Shown: positions 24,745-36,040, numbered from the stretch's first letter. The stretch is DNA of 64,000 nucleotides from Gammaproteobacteria bacterium (GCA_016191205.1 JACPPB010000005.1:32064-96063), one strand, 5' to 3'. The notes: a model not told the origin generated them from the letters alone. Numbers and translations are program-made.

Positions 24745-25268
24745 CAGTAGACGCCCAGTTCCAGTTGCGCCGCTTCCGACATGTGCGCGCGACTCCAGGG
24801 CGGATCGAACACCAGCGCCACTTCGACCTGCTTCACATTGGGAACCTTGCCGACGCGGTATTTGACGTCATCCACCAGCACCGGTCCCATGCCGCAGCCG
24901 GGTGCGGTCAGGGTCATGGTGATGTCGACGCGATTGCCGGAGACGGTGCAGACATAGATCAAACCGAGATCGACAATGTTGACCGGAATTTCCGGATCGT
25001 AGATCGAGCGCAGCGCTTCCCACACATTTTTTTCGTCCACCTGATCGGAATCGCTCGGTGCAAAGGTGAACTCGACGCCTTCCAGCCCGAGCGCATCCGC
25101 GTCGGTGCCATCCACGCGCGCGAGGTTGCCGCCGACGTTCACCGTGTAACTGCCGCCGAGTGCCTGGGTGATGCCGACGAAGGTATCCCTGGGAATGGTG
25201 ATGCGGGTGCCGGCGGGCACCAGGCGCGCGGGACAGTCCCGCTGCACTACCACCATCCGGCGTTCCAT
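24744..25268 (-). CDS. sufT: Fe-S assembly protein SufT
   Basis: A 174-residue protein. An N-terminal extension (1-80) with VPAGTRITIPRDTFVGITQALGGSYTV precedes a MIP18/DUF59 domain: ALRSIYDPEIPVNIVDLGLIY near 85-105 and TLTAPGCGMGPVLVDDV near 118-134. SufT proteins help mature Fe-S proteins under high demand. The gene sits between sufA and sufE. Confidence 0.93.
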   Translation of the reverse strand: MERRMVVVQRDCPARLVPAGTRITIPRDTFVGITQALGGSYTVNVGGNLARVDGTDADALGLEGVEFTFAPSDSDQVDEKNVWEALRSIYDPEIPVNIVDLGLIYVCTVSGNRVDITMTLTAPGCGMGPVLVDDVKYRVGKVPNVKQVEVALVFDPPWSRAHMSEAAQLELGVY

Positions 25269-25271
25269 CCG

Positions 25272-25631
25272 TCAGACTCCGAACGACTCGCCGCAGCCGC
25301 ATTCCATCTGTGCGTTGGGGTTGCGGAATTTGAGCGTTGAATTCAGGCCTTCGACCACCAGATCGATCTCGGTGCCCTGCATCAGGGGTAAAGCCTCGGT
25401 ATCGACAAACACGGAAAGATTCTCGGCGACCTTGAATTCGCGATCTTCCGTGCGCGGTTCGGTGACGTAGTCGATCTGGTACATGTAGCCGGAGCAACCG
25501 CTGCGGTTGACGCTGACGCGCACCGCGTGGGCGCCGGCGCGGTCGAGCTGGCGACGCACATGACTGGCAGCGGAGGGCGTCATCCGCACACCCGCGTGCG
25601 CGGCGGTGGGCTCGAATGTCTGGACGGACAT
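25272..25631 (-). CDS. sufA: A-type Fe-S carrier SufA
   Basis: A 119-residue A-type carrier. The three cluster-ligand cysteines are present: Cys46 in SGCSGYMYQ and Cys111/Cys113 in ECGCGESF. It receives or delivers [2Fe-2S]/[4Fe-4S] clusters. The ATG at 25629-25631 is chosen with GGAG 10 nt upstream; the longer frame to 25655 lacks support. Confidence 0.95.
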   Translation of the reverse strand: MSVQTFEPTAAHAGVRMTPSAASHVRRQLDRAGAHAVRVSVNRSGCSGYMYQIDYVTEPRTEDREFKVAENLSVFVDTEALPLMQGTEIDLVVEGLNSTLKFRNPNAQMECGCGESFGV

Positions 25632-25655
25632 GGCGACTTCTCCAATAACAATCAT

Positions 25656-26896
<1,241 letters not shown>

Positions 26897-26900
<4 letters not shown>

Positions 26901-28207
26901 GGGGCATCCTCCTCGGCCGGGGCTGCAAACGCCTGCGCCAATGCCGGGCGCAGCGCCTCACGCACCGCGTCGACCGGAAACCCGTCTACCACTTCGGCGA
27001 GAAACGCGAAACTCAGCAGGGTGCGCGCCGCTGTTTCATCCAGGCCGCGCGAGCGCAGATAGAACAGCGCATTCGCATCCAGTTGACCCAGCGTGGCGCC
27101 GTGGGCGCACTTCACGTCATCGGCGTAGATTTCCAGCTCCGGTTTGACGTCGATCTCGGCACGGCTCGACAGCAACAGACTTTTGGTGTGGAGCTGCGCA
27201 TCGGTTTTTTGCGCGCCGCGATGAATGTGAATGCGGCCGTTCAGGATGCCGCGCGAGGTCTCGCCGGCGATGTTGCGAAACACCTGTGTTGAAGTGCCGC
27301 GGGGAACCCGATGCTCCAGGCACAGTTGATTGTCGAGATGAGCGTTGTTGCGCGTGAGGCCGGCGCCACTCACCGTCACTTCCGCGCCCTCGCCCGCCAG
27401 CCGGATACGAATCTCGTTGCGGCGAAACGCAGCGCCCAGTTGCGCCTGCCAGAGGTGGTAGCGCGCAGCGCGGCCCAGTTCCACGTCGAGCGCGCTGAGC
27501 CAGCGGCCGCGTCCGGCGTCGAGCGCGAGGCGCAGATGATCCAGTTGTGCACCGTCCGCCAGCACCACTTCGACCACGCTGTTGGTGAAGGCCATGGCGG
27601 CGCCCAGGTGCCGTTCGATCAGCGTGGCACGGGCGCCCTGCCCGACGATCACCAGCACGCGCGGATGGACGCCGCGCGGCGCCGCGCCGTCACTCTGCGC
27701 CAGCAGGAGTTCGATCGGCAACGCCACGTCCACGCCGGGCGCCACCTGAATCAGCAGGCCGTCTTCGAGCAGCGCCGCGTTGAGCGCCACGAAAGGCCGC
27801 TCCGACACCGCGGCCAGACGGCCGAGGTGGGTTTCCACGGCTGCCGCCTCGGCACCGCTCAGCGCCGCGAAAGATGTCACCGACACCCCCGGGGTGAAGG
27901 TCGGCAGCGGCTGCGGAATACCGTCCAGAATCGCGATCGACTGCACGTCCAGTCCCGGGATGGGCCTCGCTGTGGCGGCCGCGCCGGCGGGCGCGCGATC
28001 CAGCAGGCCCTGTTCGAGCAGCGGCCCGATGCGGCTGTATTTCCAGGCTTCGGTCTTGGGATTGGGCAGTTCCGCCGCGCTGAACGCCGCGCGCCCCGCC
28101 GCGCGCAGGCGGCCCAGCACGCCGGTGTCGGCAGGAAAGTTCTCGCTCCGCGTGCGCGCGGTGCGGGCAAAAACTTCGATGCGCTCGCTGCGCTTCATCG
28201 TCGTCAT
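26897..28207 (-). CDS. sufD: Fe-S cluster assembly protein SufD
   Basis: A 436-residue SufB/SufD-family beta-helix protein. Landmarks are NPKTEAWKYSRI near 48-59, the mid-protein ARATLIERHLG, and the conserved C-terminal block DDVKCAHGATLGQLDANALFYLRSRGLDETAA. It forms the SufBC2D scaffold. The ATG at 28205-28207 with GAGG upstream is chosen; the frame extends back into sufC. Confidence 0.95.
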
Positions 28208-28214
28208 CCCAACC

Positions 28215-28964
<750 letters not shown>

Positions 28965-28992
28965 GGGATTACTCCATTTCGCGCCCCGGCAT

Positions 28993-30438
28993 TCAGCCGA
29001 CCGCGCCTTCGAGACTGACTTCGAGCAGCTTGCCCGCTTCCACCGCGAACTCCATGGGCAGCTCGCGGAATACCTGTTTGCAGAATCCGTTGACGATCAT
29101 GGACACGGCTTTTTCCGGGTCCAGGCCGCGCTGGCGACACAGGAAGAGCTGGTCATCGCCCACCTTCGAGGTGGTCGCCTCGTGTTCGACGGTCGCGGAA
29201 GGATTGCGGCTTTCGATATAGGGAAAGGTGTGAGCGCCGCAGCGGTCGCCGATCAGCAGCGAATCGCACTGGGTGTGATTGCGGGCGTTCTCCGCCCCGG
29301 CGCCGATGTGCACCAGGCCGCGATAAGAGTTCTCGGCGCGCATCGCACTGATGCCCTTGGAGACGATGGTGGATCTAGTGTTGCGGCCCACATGAACCAT
29401 CTTGGTGCCGGTATCGGCCTGCTGCATCCCGCGCGTAAGCGCGACCGAATAGAACTCGCCGACCGCGTTGTCGCCCTGCAGGATCACCGACGGATATTTC
29501 CAGGTGATCGCCGAGCCGGTTTCCACCTGAGTCCAGGAGATCTTGGCGTTCTCGTGGGCAATGCCGCGCTTGGTGACGAAGTTGTAGATGCCGCCACGGC
29601 CCTCGGCGTCGCCCGGATACCAGTTCTGCACGGTCGAATACTTGATCTCGGCGCCCTTGAGCGCGATCAGTTCCACCACCGCGGCGTGCAACTGGTTTTC
29701 GTCGCGTTGGGGGGCCGTGCAGCCTTCGAGATAGGACACATGGCTGCCTTCATCGGCGACGATCAGGGTGCGCTCGAACTGCCCGGTATTGCGGGCGTTG
29801 ATGCGGAAATAGGTGGACAGTTCCATGGGACAGCGCACGCCCTTGGGCACATAGACGAAGGAACCGTCGCTGAACACCGCCGAATTCAACCCGGCGAAGA
29901 AATTGTCGCGGAAGGGCACCACACTGCCCAGATACTTGCGGATCAGCTCGGGGTGCTCACGTACCGCTTCCGAGATCGGGCAGAAGATGACGCCCGCCTC
30001 GGCGAGTTTGTCCTTGAAGGTGGTCACCACGGAAACGCTGTCGAACACGGCATCGACGGCGACACCCGCCAGCGCCGCGCGCTCGTGCAGGGGAATGCCG
30101 AGTTTTTCGTAGGTGCGCAGCAGTTCGGGGTCCACTTCGTCCAGGCTTTGCGGGCCTTCGCCGGGGCGCCTCGGCGCGGAGTAATAGGAAATGCTCTGGT
30201 AATCGATCGGCGGGTAGTGAACGTGTGCCCACTCGGGATGCACCATGGTCTGCCAGTGGCGAAACGCTTTCAGCCTCCACTGCAGCAGCCATTCGGGCTC
30301 CTGCTTGCGGGCCGAAATGAACCGGACAGTGTCTTCATTCAGGCCCGGCGCCAGGGTGTCGGATTCGATGTCCGTGGTCCAGCCCGCCTCATAGGCGCCG
30401 TGAACCATGCGATCGAGTTGGCCAAGGTTTTTGCTCAT
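28993..30438 (-). CDS. sufB: Fe-S cluster assembly scaffold SufB
   Basis: A 481-residue protein. Family blocks include [17 protein letters not shown] [33 protein letters not shown] (cluster-site cysteine), [11 protein letters not shown] and the C-terminal [17 protein letters not shown]. First gene of the suf operon. The ATG at 30436-30438 is preceded by GGGGAG at the right distance; the frame is open further upstream but without signal. Confidence 0.96.
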   Translation of the reverse strand: MSKNLGQLDRMVHGAYEAGWTTDIESDTLAPGLNEDTVRFISARKQEPEWLLQWRLKAFRHWQTMVHPEWAHVHYPPIDYQSISYYSAPRRPGEGPQSLDEVDPELLRTYEKLGIPLHERAALAGVAVDAVFDSVSVVTTFKDKLAEAGVIFCPISEAVREHPELIRKYLGSVVPFRDNFFAGLNSAVFSDGSFVYVPKGVRCPMELSTYFRINARNTGQFERTLIVADEGSHVSYLEGCTAPQRDENQLHAAVVELIALKGAEIKYSTVQNWYPGDAEGRGGIYNFVTKRGIAHENAKISWTQVETGSAITWKYPSVILQGDNAVGEFYSVALTRGMQQADTGTKMVHVGRNTRSTIVSKGISAMRAENSYRGLVHIGAGAENARNHTQCDSLLIGDRCGAHTFPYIESRNPSATVEHEATTSKVGDDQLFLCRQRGLDPEKAVSMIVNGFCKQVFRELPMEFAVEAGKLLEVSLEGAVG

Positions 30439-30557
30439 GGGAGAACTCCCCGTTCGCTGCGCGGACCGTTTGGCGATCGCCCGCCGGGCGGACGGATCGC
30501 GCACTGCCCGGGGACGGACAGATTTGCGCGCACAGACTTGGTAAATTGCCTGGTGAG

Positions 30558-30600
30558 ATACTAATGGATACCCGGATCGTATTCAATACTCCACGGGTAT
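30558..30600 (-). promoter_or_regulatory. suf promoter with overlapping inverted-repeat operator
   Basis: On the minus strand TTGAAT (30581-30586), a 17-nt spacer and TAGTAT (30558-30563) form a sigma70-like promoter towards sufB. Overlapping it, ATACCCG (30568-30574) and CGGGTAT (30594-30600) are perfect inverted arms 19 nt apart. The Rrf2-type regulator encoded divergently is the likely ligand of this site (inference). Confidence 0.6.
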
Positions 30601-30639
30601 ACAATTGGTCAACAACTGCTCGGGACCGGGAAATTCGCC

Positions 30640-31104
30640 ATGCTGAAGGTGGGACGTCTCGCCGATTATGGGGTGCTGATCCTGCACCACCTGGGCCGCG
30701 TGCGGCCCGCGCGCCTGTCCATGGAAACCCTGTCGGAACTCACGCACGTTCCACTGCCGACCGTGCGCAAGGTGATGCGCTTCCTGATCGAAGCCGGGCT
30801 GGTACTTTCCAAACGCGGCCCCCTGGGCGGCTACCTGCTCGCGCGCCCACCGGAGGCCATCAGCCTCGCCGATGCCATCACCGCCCTGGAAGGCCGCCCG
30901 GCGCTCACCACCTGTTCCAGCGAACACGGCCAGTGCGATATCGCGGGTCAGTGCGAGCTGGCGGATCGCTGGCCGGGAGTGAATGCCATCGTGATGCAGG
31001 TGCTGGAGCGGACGACGCTCGCGGACCTCAGCCGGTTCGGGCGTCACGACACCCACGTTCCCCCGCCGCTGCGCGAACTGCTGGAACCGCGCGCGCCGGC
31101 CTGA
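30640..31104 (+). CDS. Rrf2-family SUF operon regulator
   Basis: A 154-residue Rrf2 regulator, beginning MLKVGRLADYGVLILHHLGR. It has a winged helix with the recognition helix around LPTVRKVMRFLIEAGLV (39-55) and three cysteines (92, 99, 105) in TTCSSEHGQCDIAGQCELAD that would bind an Fe-S cluster. It belongs to the IscR-like type found beside suf operons with sufT. It probably senses Fe-S status and controls the divergent suf promoter. Its start is about 200 bp from sufB. Confidence 0.9.
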   Translation: MLKVGRLADYGVLILHHLGRVRPARLSMETLSELTHVPLPTVRKVMRFLIEAGLVLSKRGPLGGYLLARPPEAISLADAITALEGRPALTTCSSEHGQCDIAGQCELADRWPGVNAIVMQVLERTTLADLSRFGRHDTHVPPPLRELLEPRAPA

Positions 31105-31110
31105 GCCCGG

Positions 31111-31653
31111 TCAGGGACAGCTCAGGGTTCCGATCCCCGCCCGGACCTGGGGTCGCCCGGTGATATTGGTGACCACACGACGCGCCCTGGCAACGTTGCC
31201 GTCCGGAGGACAGACGCGAAAGGTACCGGTCACCAGACCCCCGGAACTTGCCGCCGACCCCTCCGCGCGATACGCGTACCAATTGCGGGCATTGCTGTTG
31301 CCCAGCGTGAACCCGCCGGACAGTATCGACTGCACCCGCAGCACTTCCTCGTCGGTACCGAGCACGCCATTGGCGTCGCGATCGACGAACACCAGCCAGC
31401 CCTGCGCCCAATCACCCTCGGTGGTGCAACTTGCGCCATCGGCCGACTTGCACAAGGTAACCCGCAGATTGCGCTTGATCGCCTCGCTGCGCGCCAGCGT
31501 GAGCGAGGTCATCAACGCGTCAGCGTGCGTCGCCGCGAGATTGCTTTGCAAAAGACCGCTGAACGAAGGCGCCGCGGCGGCGGCAAGCACCGCCAGCAAC
31601 GCCAGAGCAACCAGCATTTCGAGCAGAGTGAAACCCCGTGAGCGCCTGTCCAT
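31111..31653 (-). CDS. GspH/FimT-family type IV pseudopilin
   Basis: A 180-residue pseudopilin. The prepilin peptidase site RSRG|FTLLEMLV (cleavage after Gly7, Glu at +5) is followed by a hydrophobic helix (8-30). The C-terminal domain has two cysteine pairs and the FimT-like pattern DALMTSLTLARSEAIKRNLRVTLCKS. It would be a minor pilin or secretion pseudopilin. It stands alone here, without other pilus genes. Confidence 0.9.
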   Translation of the reverse strand: MDRRSRGFTLLEMLVALALLAVLAAAAAPSFSGLLQSNLAATHADALMTSLTLARSEAIKRNLRVTLCKSADGASCTTEGDWAQGWLVFVDRDANGVLGTDEEVLRVQSILSGGFTLGNSNARNWYAYRAEGSAASSGGLVTGTFRVCPPDGNVARARRVVTNITGRPQVRAGIGTLSCP

Positions 31654-31840
31654 GCGCCGCGCACCTCCCTGTGGAATCGGCCCATTTCAGCGGCCCTTCA
31701 GTGACCCGCCAACGTCAGCGGGCCGCGACCGGCCATCCTGGCCGGAGACTCAATTTAAGTTCGACTTGCCTGGGGAAGCAAGCAGGCGCGGCCGAGTCCA
31801 CCGCCTGTATCCGTGACCGCGTGCGGTCCAGGTTGCCCGG

Positions 31841-32053
31841 TTATTGCGATTCGGCGCCTTGGAGTTGCTCCTGCATGTTGGTTTCGCGTTGCTCGACGCC
31901 CTGCTTGAGCATGGCTTCGACACCTTTGGCCTTGTTCACCTCGTTGCGGTAAATCGGCAGACCCTTTTCCGCAGGATCCGGACCGGTCTGGCGCTGACAC
32001 ATCAACAGATAAGCCGGCACCATCAGCGCGAATAACAGCAGCACAATTCTCAT
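31841..32053 (-). CDS. Small membrane-anchored or secreted hypothetical protein
   Basis: A 70-residue protein. The hydrophobic N-terminus (MRIVLLLFALMVPAYLLMC) ends in a Cys at 19 that could be lipidated, though the preceding residues LLM fit a lipobox poorly. A polar helical tail (QRQTGPDPAEKGLPIYRNEVNKAKGVEAMLKQ...) follows. GGAGG lies 10 nt upstream of the ATG. No family is recognised. The frame remains open upstream into the MITE-like element but without a start signal. Confidence 0.65.
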   Translation of the reverse strand: MRIVLLLFALMVPAYLLMCQRQTGPDPAEKGLPIYRNEVNKAKGVEAMLKQGVEQRETNMQEQLQGAESQ

Positions 32054-32118
32054 GGTCGAATTTCCTCCAACAGGCACACCGCGCGAACATACCGCTTCCG
32101 CCCACGACTGTCCCCTAA

Positions 32119-32260
32119 CAGGTTGCTGAAAAACTGCTGCGGGCACCATCTGCTTCGTTGCGCGGTGCTCGCTCCCTCGCCTATCCACTTGATAGGTCTC
32201 GGTCGCTGCGCGCCGTGCGCCTCGCATCTGGCCCCCTCGCGCCGCTTTTTCAGCAACCTG
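32119..32260. mobile_element. MITE-like element with 15-bp terminal inverted repeats
   Basis: CAGGTTGCTGAAAAA (32119-32133) and its exact reverse complement (32246-32260) bound a 142-bp element with no gene. The interior is GC-rich and partly self-complementary (GTGCTCGCTCCCTCG, CTCGCATCTGGCCCC). Two partial relatives occur at 33804-33840 and 35563-35622. No transposase is present, so it would be non-autonomous. The right end abuts the stop of the HipB-like gene. Confidence 0.75.
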
Positions 32261-32265
32261 CTAAT

Positions 32266-33006
32266 TCATGCCTCGCCGGGAGTTGCGGGTCCCGGCTTGT
32301 CGGATGCAGCCGTCAGCGACATTTCAGTGACCGGCGCGGCAACCGATTTCCCGACCTGTGCGGCTGTTCCCTGGTCACTCCCGCCCCGCGTTTCCCGAAC
32401 GGGTTTGACCAGCCTTTTGAGGTCACTTGCCGGCGCGTCCAGCCAGTCAAATGTTATTTGCGGTGACGGCATGGCCACCGGCGCGGCAACACCCTCACCC
32501 GCAGCCGTCTCGCCACCCGGTCGCGGCTGGCCAGAGCCGAGAGGCACCGCCCGCGGCGTCTCCTCCTGAGCCTGGCCGAGCGACGCAAACAACCGACGCA
32601 ATTGCTCATCGGGCACTGCGCTGATCAAGCTCCGCAGTTGCGCAACGCCAGCGTCGGCAGGATCGCCTCCCCGCGCGTTCGGTACAGCTTTCGCCCGAGT
32701 ACGCATCACCGAGCGATTCGCGGGCAACCGCGCGTCCTGCAACTGACGTCCTACCGGATCGGCGTGGGCGAGCAGGTTGAGGTCCTCCTCGATACCCAGT
32801 ACCTGCATAACCGACAGGTAAGCGCCAATGGTCACCCCGGAGCCTCCCCGCTCCAGGCTACGCAACGTCATCGGCGACATCCCGGCCGCCGCCGCCACCT
32901 GTTTCGCGGGCAGCCGGCGCCGCAGCCGTGCCAAGCGCAGACGGTCACTGAACGCACTGAGCAGTGCCTCGGTAGAGGGGAGCAAAGGTGCTATTTTTTT
33001 GGCCAT
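32266..33006 (-). CDS. Orphan HipB-like XRE-family transcriptional regulator
   Basis: A 246-residue protein. A HipB-type helix-turn-helix domain covers about 20-95: LRLARLRRRLPAKQVAAAAGMSPMTLRSLERG, then VTIGAYLSVMQVLGIEEDLNLLAHADPVGRQLQD. The rest is a low-complexity Ala/Pro/Gly-rich tail (130-246), much longer than in HipB antitoxins. In HipAB systems the kinase gene follows; here the MITE-like element comes 5 bp after the stop and no hipA is present. The AT-rich upstream region differs from the GC-rich coding part. It could be an antitoxin remnant or a stand-alone regulator. Confidence 0.75.
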   Translation of the reverse strand: MAKKIAPLLPSTEALLSAFSDRLRLARLRRRLPAKQVAAAAGMSPMTLRSLERGGSGVTIGAYLSVMQVLGIEEDLNLLAHADPVGRQLQDARLPANRSVMRTRAKAVPNARGGDPADAGVAQLRSLISAVPDEQLRRLFASLGQAQEETPRAVPLGSGQPRPGGETAAGEGVAAPVAMPSPQITFDWLDAPASDLKRLVKPVRETRGGSDQGTAAQVGKSVAAPVTEMSLTAASDKPGPATPGEA

Positions 33007-34427
33007 AGTGCGATTATCACCGTGTTTTTGCCGCAGACAGCCCGCGCCACATCGTTCTGGAAATCAGACCGACAGGCAGGAACAATTTCTCGGCAAGGGA
33101 AGATAGTTATTTTTACCTTATTTGCGAATAAGCGCCACAATAACATCTGTTAAGGCATCTAAACAGTCCAGGAAAAACAATATCCCGGGAGCAAAATAAA
33201 TCATTTAAATCTTTTTGTAACAAAATAATATCGTTATTGCATTGCTGCGGAGAAGCAGCCAGCACGGTTATGGCGCTGTTACCGCCGTAGTGATCCGCAT
33301 TCGAAGGACCGCCGTTTTGGTGCCGAAGCGGCGGCAACCCGATACGTTGTCGGCCTAAAGAGACCCCGGATTACCACAAGAAACCCGCCTTGCCCGCGCG
33401 CCTGCTGCCCGTCAGTTTCGTTCTCCCGGTCAAGGAGCAGGGAGATTGTCTCGACGTCGTGTTAGCGCATGCGCAGGAGGATCGTGCCGACTTCCGGTGA
33501 CTGGCTGCCCCCAGTTGCTCCTGTCCGCAGCCATCCCAGGGTCCGCAAACGGGCTCACCGCCTGCGGCTCATTGGCGGCGACGCACGGGAGGAAAAATAA
33601 ATCCAAACATAACTTTATTGTGAAATAAAAGACATTATTTTGGCAATAAACATCATAATAAATTGATTTTATTGGATTCTTTTTCGTTTCCGAAAGCGGA
33701 ACGCGGAGAAAGCTTTAATCTGCCCCTGTTGTCGATATTTCGCCACAATATTGGCCTTTTAAGTGTAATTCCTGCCCTCCTCCGGAGCAATCCGGAATGC
33801 CCCAGCAACTTGCTGAAAAGCATCGCGAGGGGCCAGATACAGCCTTTTCCAATGGCATATGAGCCGGAGGGGTGTCGAGATTCCGCCCTAAGGTAAGCCT
33901 GAAGGGTCCGGGTCCGGCTCCGGGATCATCGGGGGATGATCGCGAACCTCGACACTCGGCGCATGAAGACCCGGAACATATCCATGCGTTCCTCGCCGGT
34001 AGCCTCTAGTTCGCCCTCTCCATCACCGGCCGGACGGCAGTCTACCGGGAATTCTGCGGCGGCTTCGATACACCACCTTGGGTGAGGCCGACAAGGGCAC
34101 CGTCCGAGCATTCCTCGAGTCGGCGGTATCGGAGAGACAGTTGGCGCCCCAGTGGCTGCGCAGGCAGGCGGCGGTTTCCACGTCGAGTCAGGAGGCATCG
34201 CGGAACTCCAGCACATGGCTCACCTCAGGCCAGGCCGACGGCACCGGGGCAAAGGATTCCAGTCGTGCCAGATAGTTGTGCAGGATGCGCGGTGTCTGCC
34301 GCAACATCACCGCGCGCTCTCCCCCACACCGGCGGCAGCTTCTCGGCTGAACGGCAGCGCCTGTTCCGGCTACTCGCTTCACATGGGGGCGGTGCCCTTG
34401 CGCGGGTGACGGTAGAAGGCGGCGTTG
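33007..34427. other. Low-coding, partly AT-rich region
   Basis: About 1.4 kb with no gene I can support. 33100-33240 and 33595-33700 are strikingly AT-rich for this window. Short frames at 33446-33628 and 33663-33896 have no ribosome-binding signal or recognisable content. A MITE-related fragment lies at 33804-33840. From about 34000 to 34430 minus-strand frames read protein-like in pieces (for example RILHNYLARLESFAPVPSAWPEV at 34188-34382) but are broken by shifts, suggesting a decayed gene that I cannot name. Confidence 0.5.
33804..33840. repeat. Fragment related to the MITE-like element
   Basis: AGCAACTTGCTGAAAAGC followed by CGCGAGGGGCCAGAT matches the inverted right half of the 32119-32260 element (AGCAGGTTGCTGAAAAAGC then CGCGAGGGGGCCAGAT). 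Confidence 0.6.
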
Positions 34428-35237
34428 TCAGACCCGACGGAAAGGGGTGATGCACATTCCGGTCAGCGTCTGGAAGCATTCGGCACTCAGCCCGGCAACG
34501 CCTACGTCCGTGGTGATTGCCGGAGGTGTCCGGTAGGTCCCGAACAAGCGGTCCCAGATAGAGAAAATCTGTCCGAAATTCGAGTCCTGCTCGGCACGAA
34601 TCGGCGAATGGTGAACGCGATGTATCTCGGGGGTGATAATCAACGGACGCGCCGCGCGCTCAAACCACGGCGGAACGATCACATTGGCGTGCTGGGCCAG
34701 CAACAGTGGGTTGAGAAACAGCGTCCGCGTCAGTTCGACCCAGAGCGGTATTCCCGCCAGCAGCATTGCCCCCACCAGCACCACGATTTCGAGCGATGTC
34801 TCAAGCGCGTGAGCGCGTGCGCCCGTGGTGGCATCGAGATGGGTATCGCTGTGGTGGACCCGATGCAGCCGCCACAACCAGGGGATGGCATGGCAAGTCC
34901 GGTGCCACCAATAGGCGAACAGATCGATCGCGACGATGCCAATCGCGAGCAATACAGGCCGTGCGAGATCGAAGCGCGAAAGCAGGCCGGGCGACGCCGC
35001 ACCTATCCGGTTCACGGTACCGAGGAGCCAGCCGCCAACGACAAGGTCGGCGATCAGCACAACGAGCCCGAGCATGCCGAGATTGCGCAGAACATGTCTG
35101 CGCCGGGCCGCCGCGCTGACAAAGGCGATGCGCGGCGCGCCGCCTTCCCACAACAGGAAAAAGAAAAAACCGCCGAACAGGGTTCCGAAATACGCGCCGC
35201 GCAACAGCGCCAGCACCGGGTCGGATAGCGGCTCCAC
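34428..35237 (-). CDS. Sterol desaturase / fatty acid hydroxylase family protein
   Basis: A 269-residue integral membrane di-iron enzyme. It has the family's three histidine clusters, HRTCH (112-116), HRVHH (125-129) and HRVHH near 204-208, plus membrane spans at about 15-30, 50-70, 92-112 and 148-170. The third cluster is in EIHRVHHSPIRAEQDSNFG. It would hydroxylate or desaturate a lipid; the substrate cannot be told from sequence. It has no operon partner: a decayed region lies downstream and a small CTERM-type gene upstream. Confidence 0.9.
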   Translation of the reverse strand: MEPLSDPVLALLRGAYFGTLFGGFFFFLLWEGGAPRIAFVSAAARRRHVLRNLGMLGLVVLIADLVVGGWLLGTVNRIGAASPGLLSRFDLARPVLLAIGIVAIDLFAYWWHRTCHAIPWLWRLHRVHHSDTHLDATTGARAHALETSLEIVVLVGAMLLAGIPLWVELTRTLFLNPLLLAQHANVIVPPWFERAARPLIITPEIHRVHHSPIRAEQDSNFGQIFSIWDRLFGTYRTPPAITTDVGVAGLSAECFQTLTGMCITPFRRV

Positions 35238-35283
35238 TCAAATGCGGCCCGAAAATCCGACGTCGTGCTGACGCGACCTTCGG

Positions 35284-35466
35284 TTATTTCTTGCGGCGGG
35301 CGAGAAAACCGCCGGCAATGCCCACGGCAACCATCAGCAGGGCGAGCCCGGCTTCACCAAGCGTCGGCGCCGACACGGGTGTCAAAAACGCGCTGTTGGC
35401 CTGCGCAACCGCACCGGCGCTACCCATGAGTCCTGTCAATAGACTCGCAAAACGAATTTTTCTCAT
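35284..35466 (-). CDS. 60-residue secreted protein with PTL-CTERM-like sorting tail
   Basis: The protein consists almost only of an N-terminal signal (1-23, ending AVAQA) and a C-terminal PTLGEAGLALLMVAVGIAGGFLARRKK-type tail from residue 34. That tail is a P-T-L motif, a hydrophobic span and a basic end, like IPTL-CTERM sorting signals processed by exosortase-type systems. Only about ten residues remain between them. The start is ATG at 35464-35466; no strong Shine-Dalgarno. It may be a tiny surface protein or a relic of a larger one. Confidence 0.6.
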   Translation of the reverse strand: MRKIRFASLLTGLMGSAGAVAQANSAFLTPVSAPTLGEAGLALLMVAVGIAGGFLARRKK

Positions 35467-35562
35467 CGCGGCGACCCTGGTTGTGTGGTGGTATACGGCG
35501 GAAATCCCGCTTGGGTGATTCTTGGACGTCCCCCGGGAGTTTGTCAACCGCGGCGAGATTCG

Positions 35563-35622
35563 CAGTGCTCGCTCCCTCGGCCCCGCATCCGGCCGCCCCG
35601 CGAAGTTTTTCAGCACACTGCC
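35563..35622. repeat. Fragment related to the MITE-like element
   Basis: GTGCTCGCTCCCTCG, CCGCATCCGGCC and AGTTTTTCAGCACACTG follow the order and spacing of the right half of the 32119-32260 element. The left half is missing. Confidence 0.55.
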
Positions 35623-35654
35623 ACGGAGAAAATTCGACATCCGCCGACCGCGGC

Positions 35655-35806
35655 CTGTCGGGGAGAATACCCCGGCAACAAACGCATGTCGCCACGCCGG
35701 TAGATCAGGTGATAGACCAGCGCGACCAGCACGCTGCCACCCATCAGTTGCCGAGGATCACCGGCACCAGATTGCGGATCCTGCCGACCCAGCCGATGAG
35801 TTCGGC
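35655..35806 (-). pseudogene. C-terminal fragment of a formate/nitrite transporter family protein
   Basis: Minus-strand translation gives ELIGWVGRIRNLVPVILGN, then after a 1-nt shift MGGSVLVALVYHLIYRRG. Together these match the last transmembrane segment of FNT-family channels (…IPVTLGNIIGGxVxVGLxYWxIYxR). The rest of the gene is absent and the frame is broken, so it is a remnant. The remainder of 35467-36040 shows no gene. Confidence 0.5.
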
Positions 35807-36040
35807 GCCCGGGCGTATTAAGAACCCTAAACGCCTTTTTTTCCCTCCCCCTGGCAATCCGCGGCCCTGTCATGGCTCACGGCACAGCGCCTTGAATCAA
35901 ACGGTCGGGTTTCGGTATCAGGTGAACAGGCCTGTCGGCGGCGTCCGACTCCCGGGTAACCGAACCCCTCCGAGCATTCGTCCTTTTTTCCTTCAGGTGA
36001 TCCAGTATCTTTCGGATCACGACGGGGTCCTCGGTGCCGG

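Noticed and set aside
33446..33896. Two short plus-strand frames (33446-33628 and 33663-33896)
   Set aside because: No Shine-Dalgarno, no recognisable content and location in the AT-rich non-coding stretch.
34078..34450. Plus-strand frames downstream of the AT-rich island
   Set aside because: They look like the complement of a decayed minus-strand gene, with no start signal.
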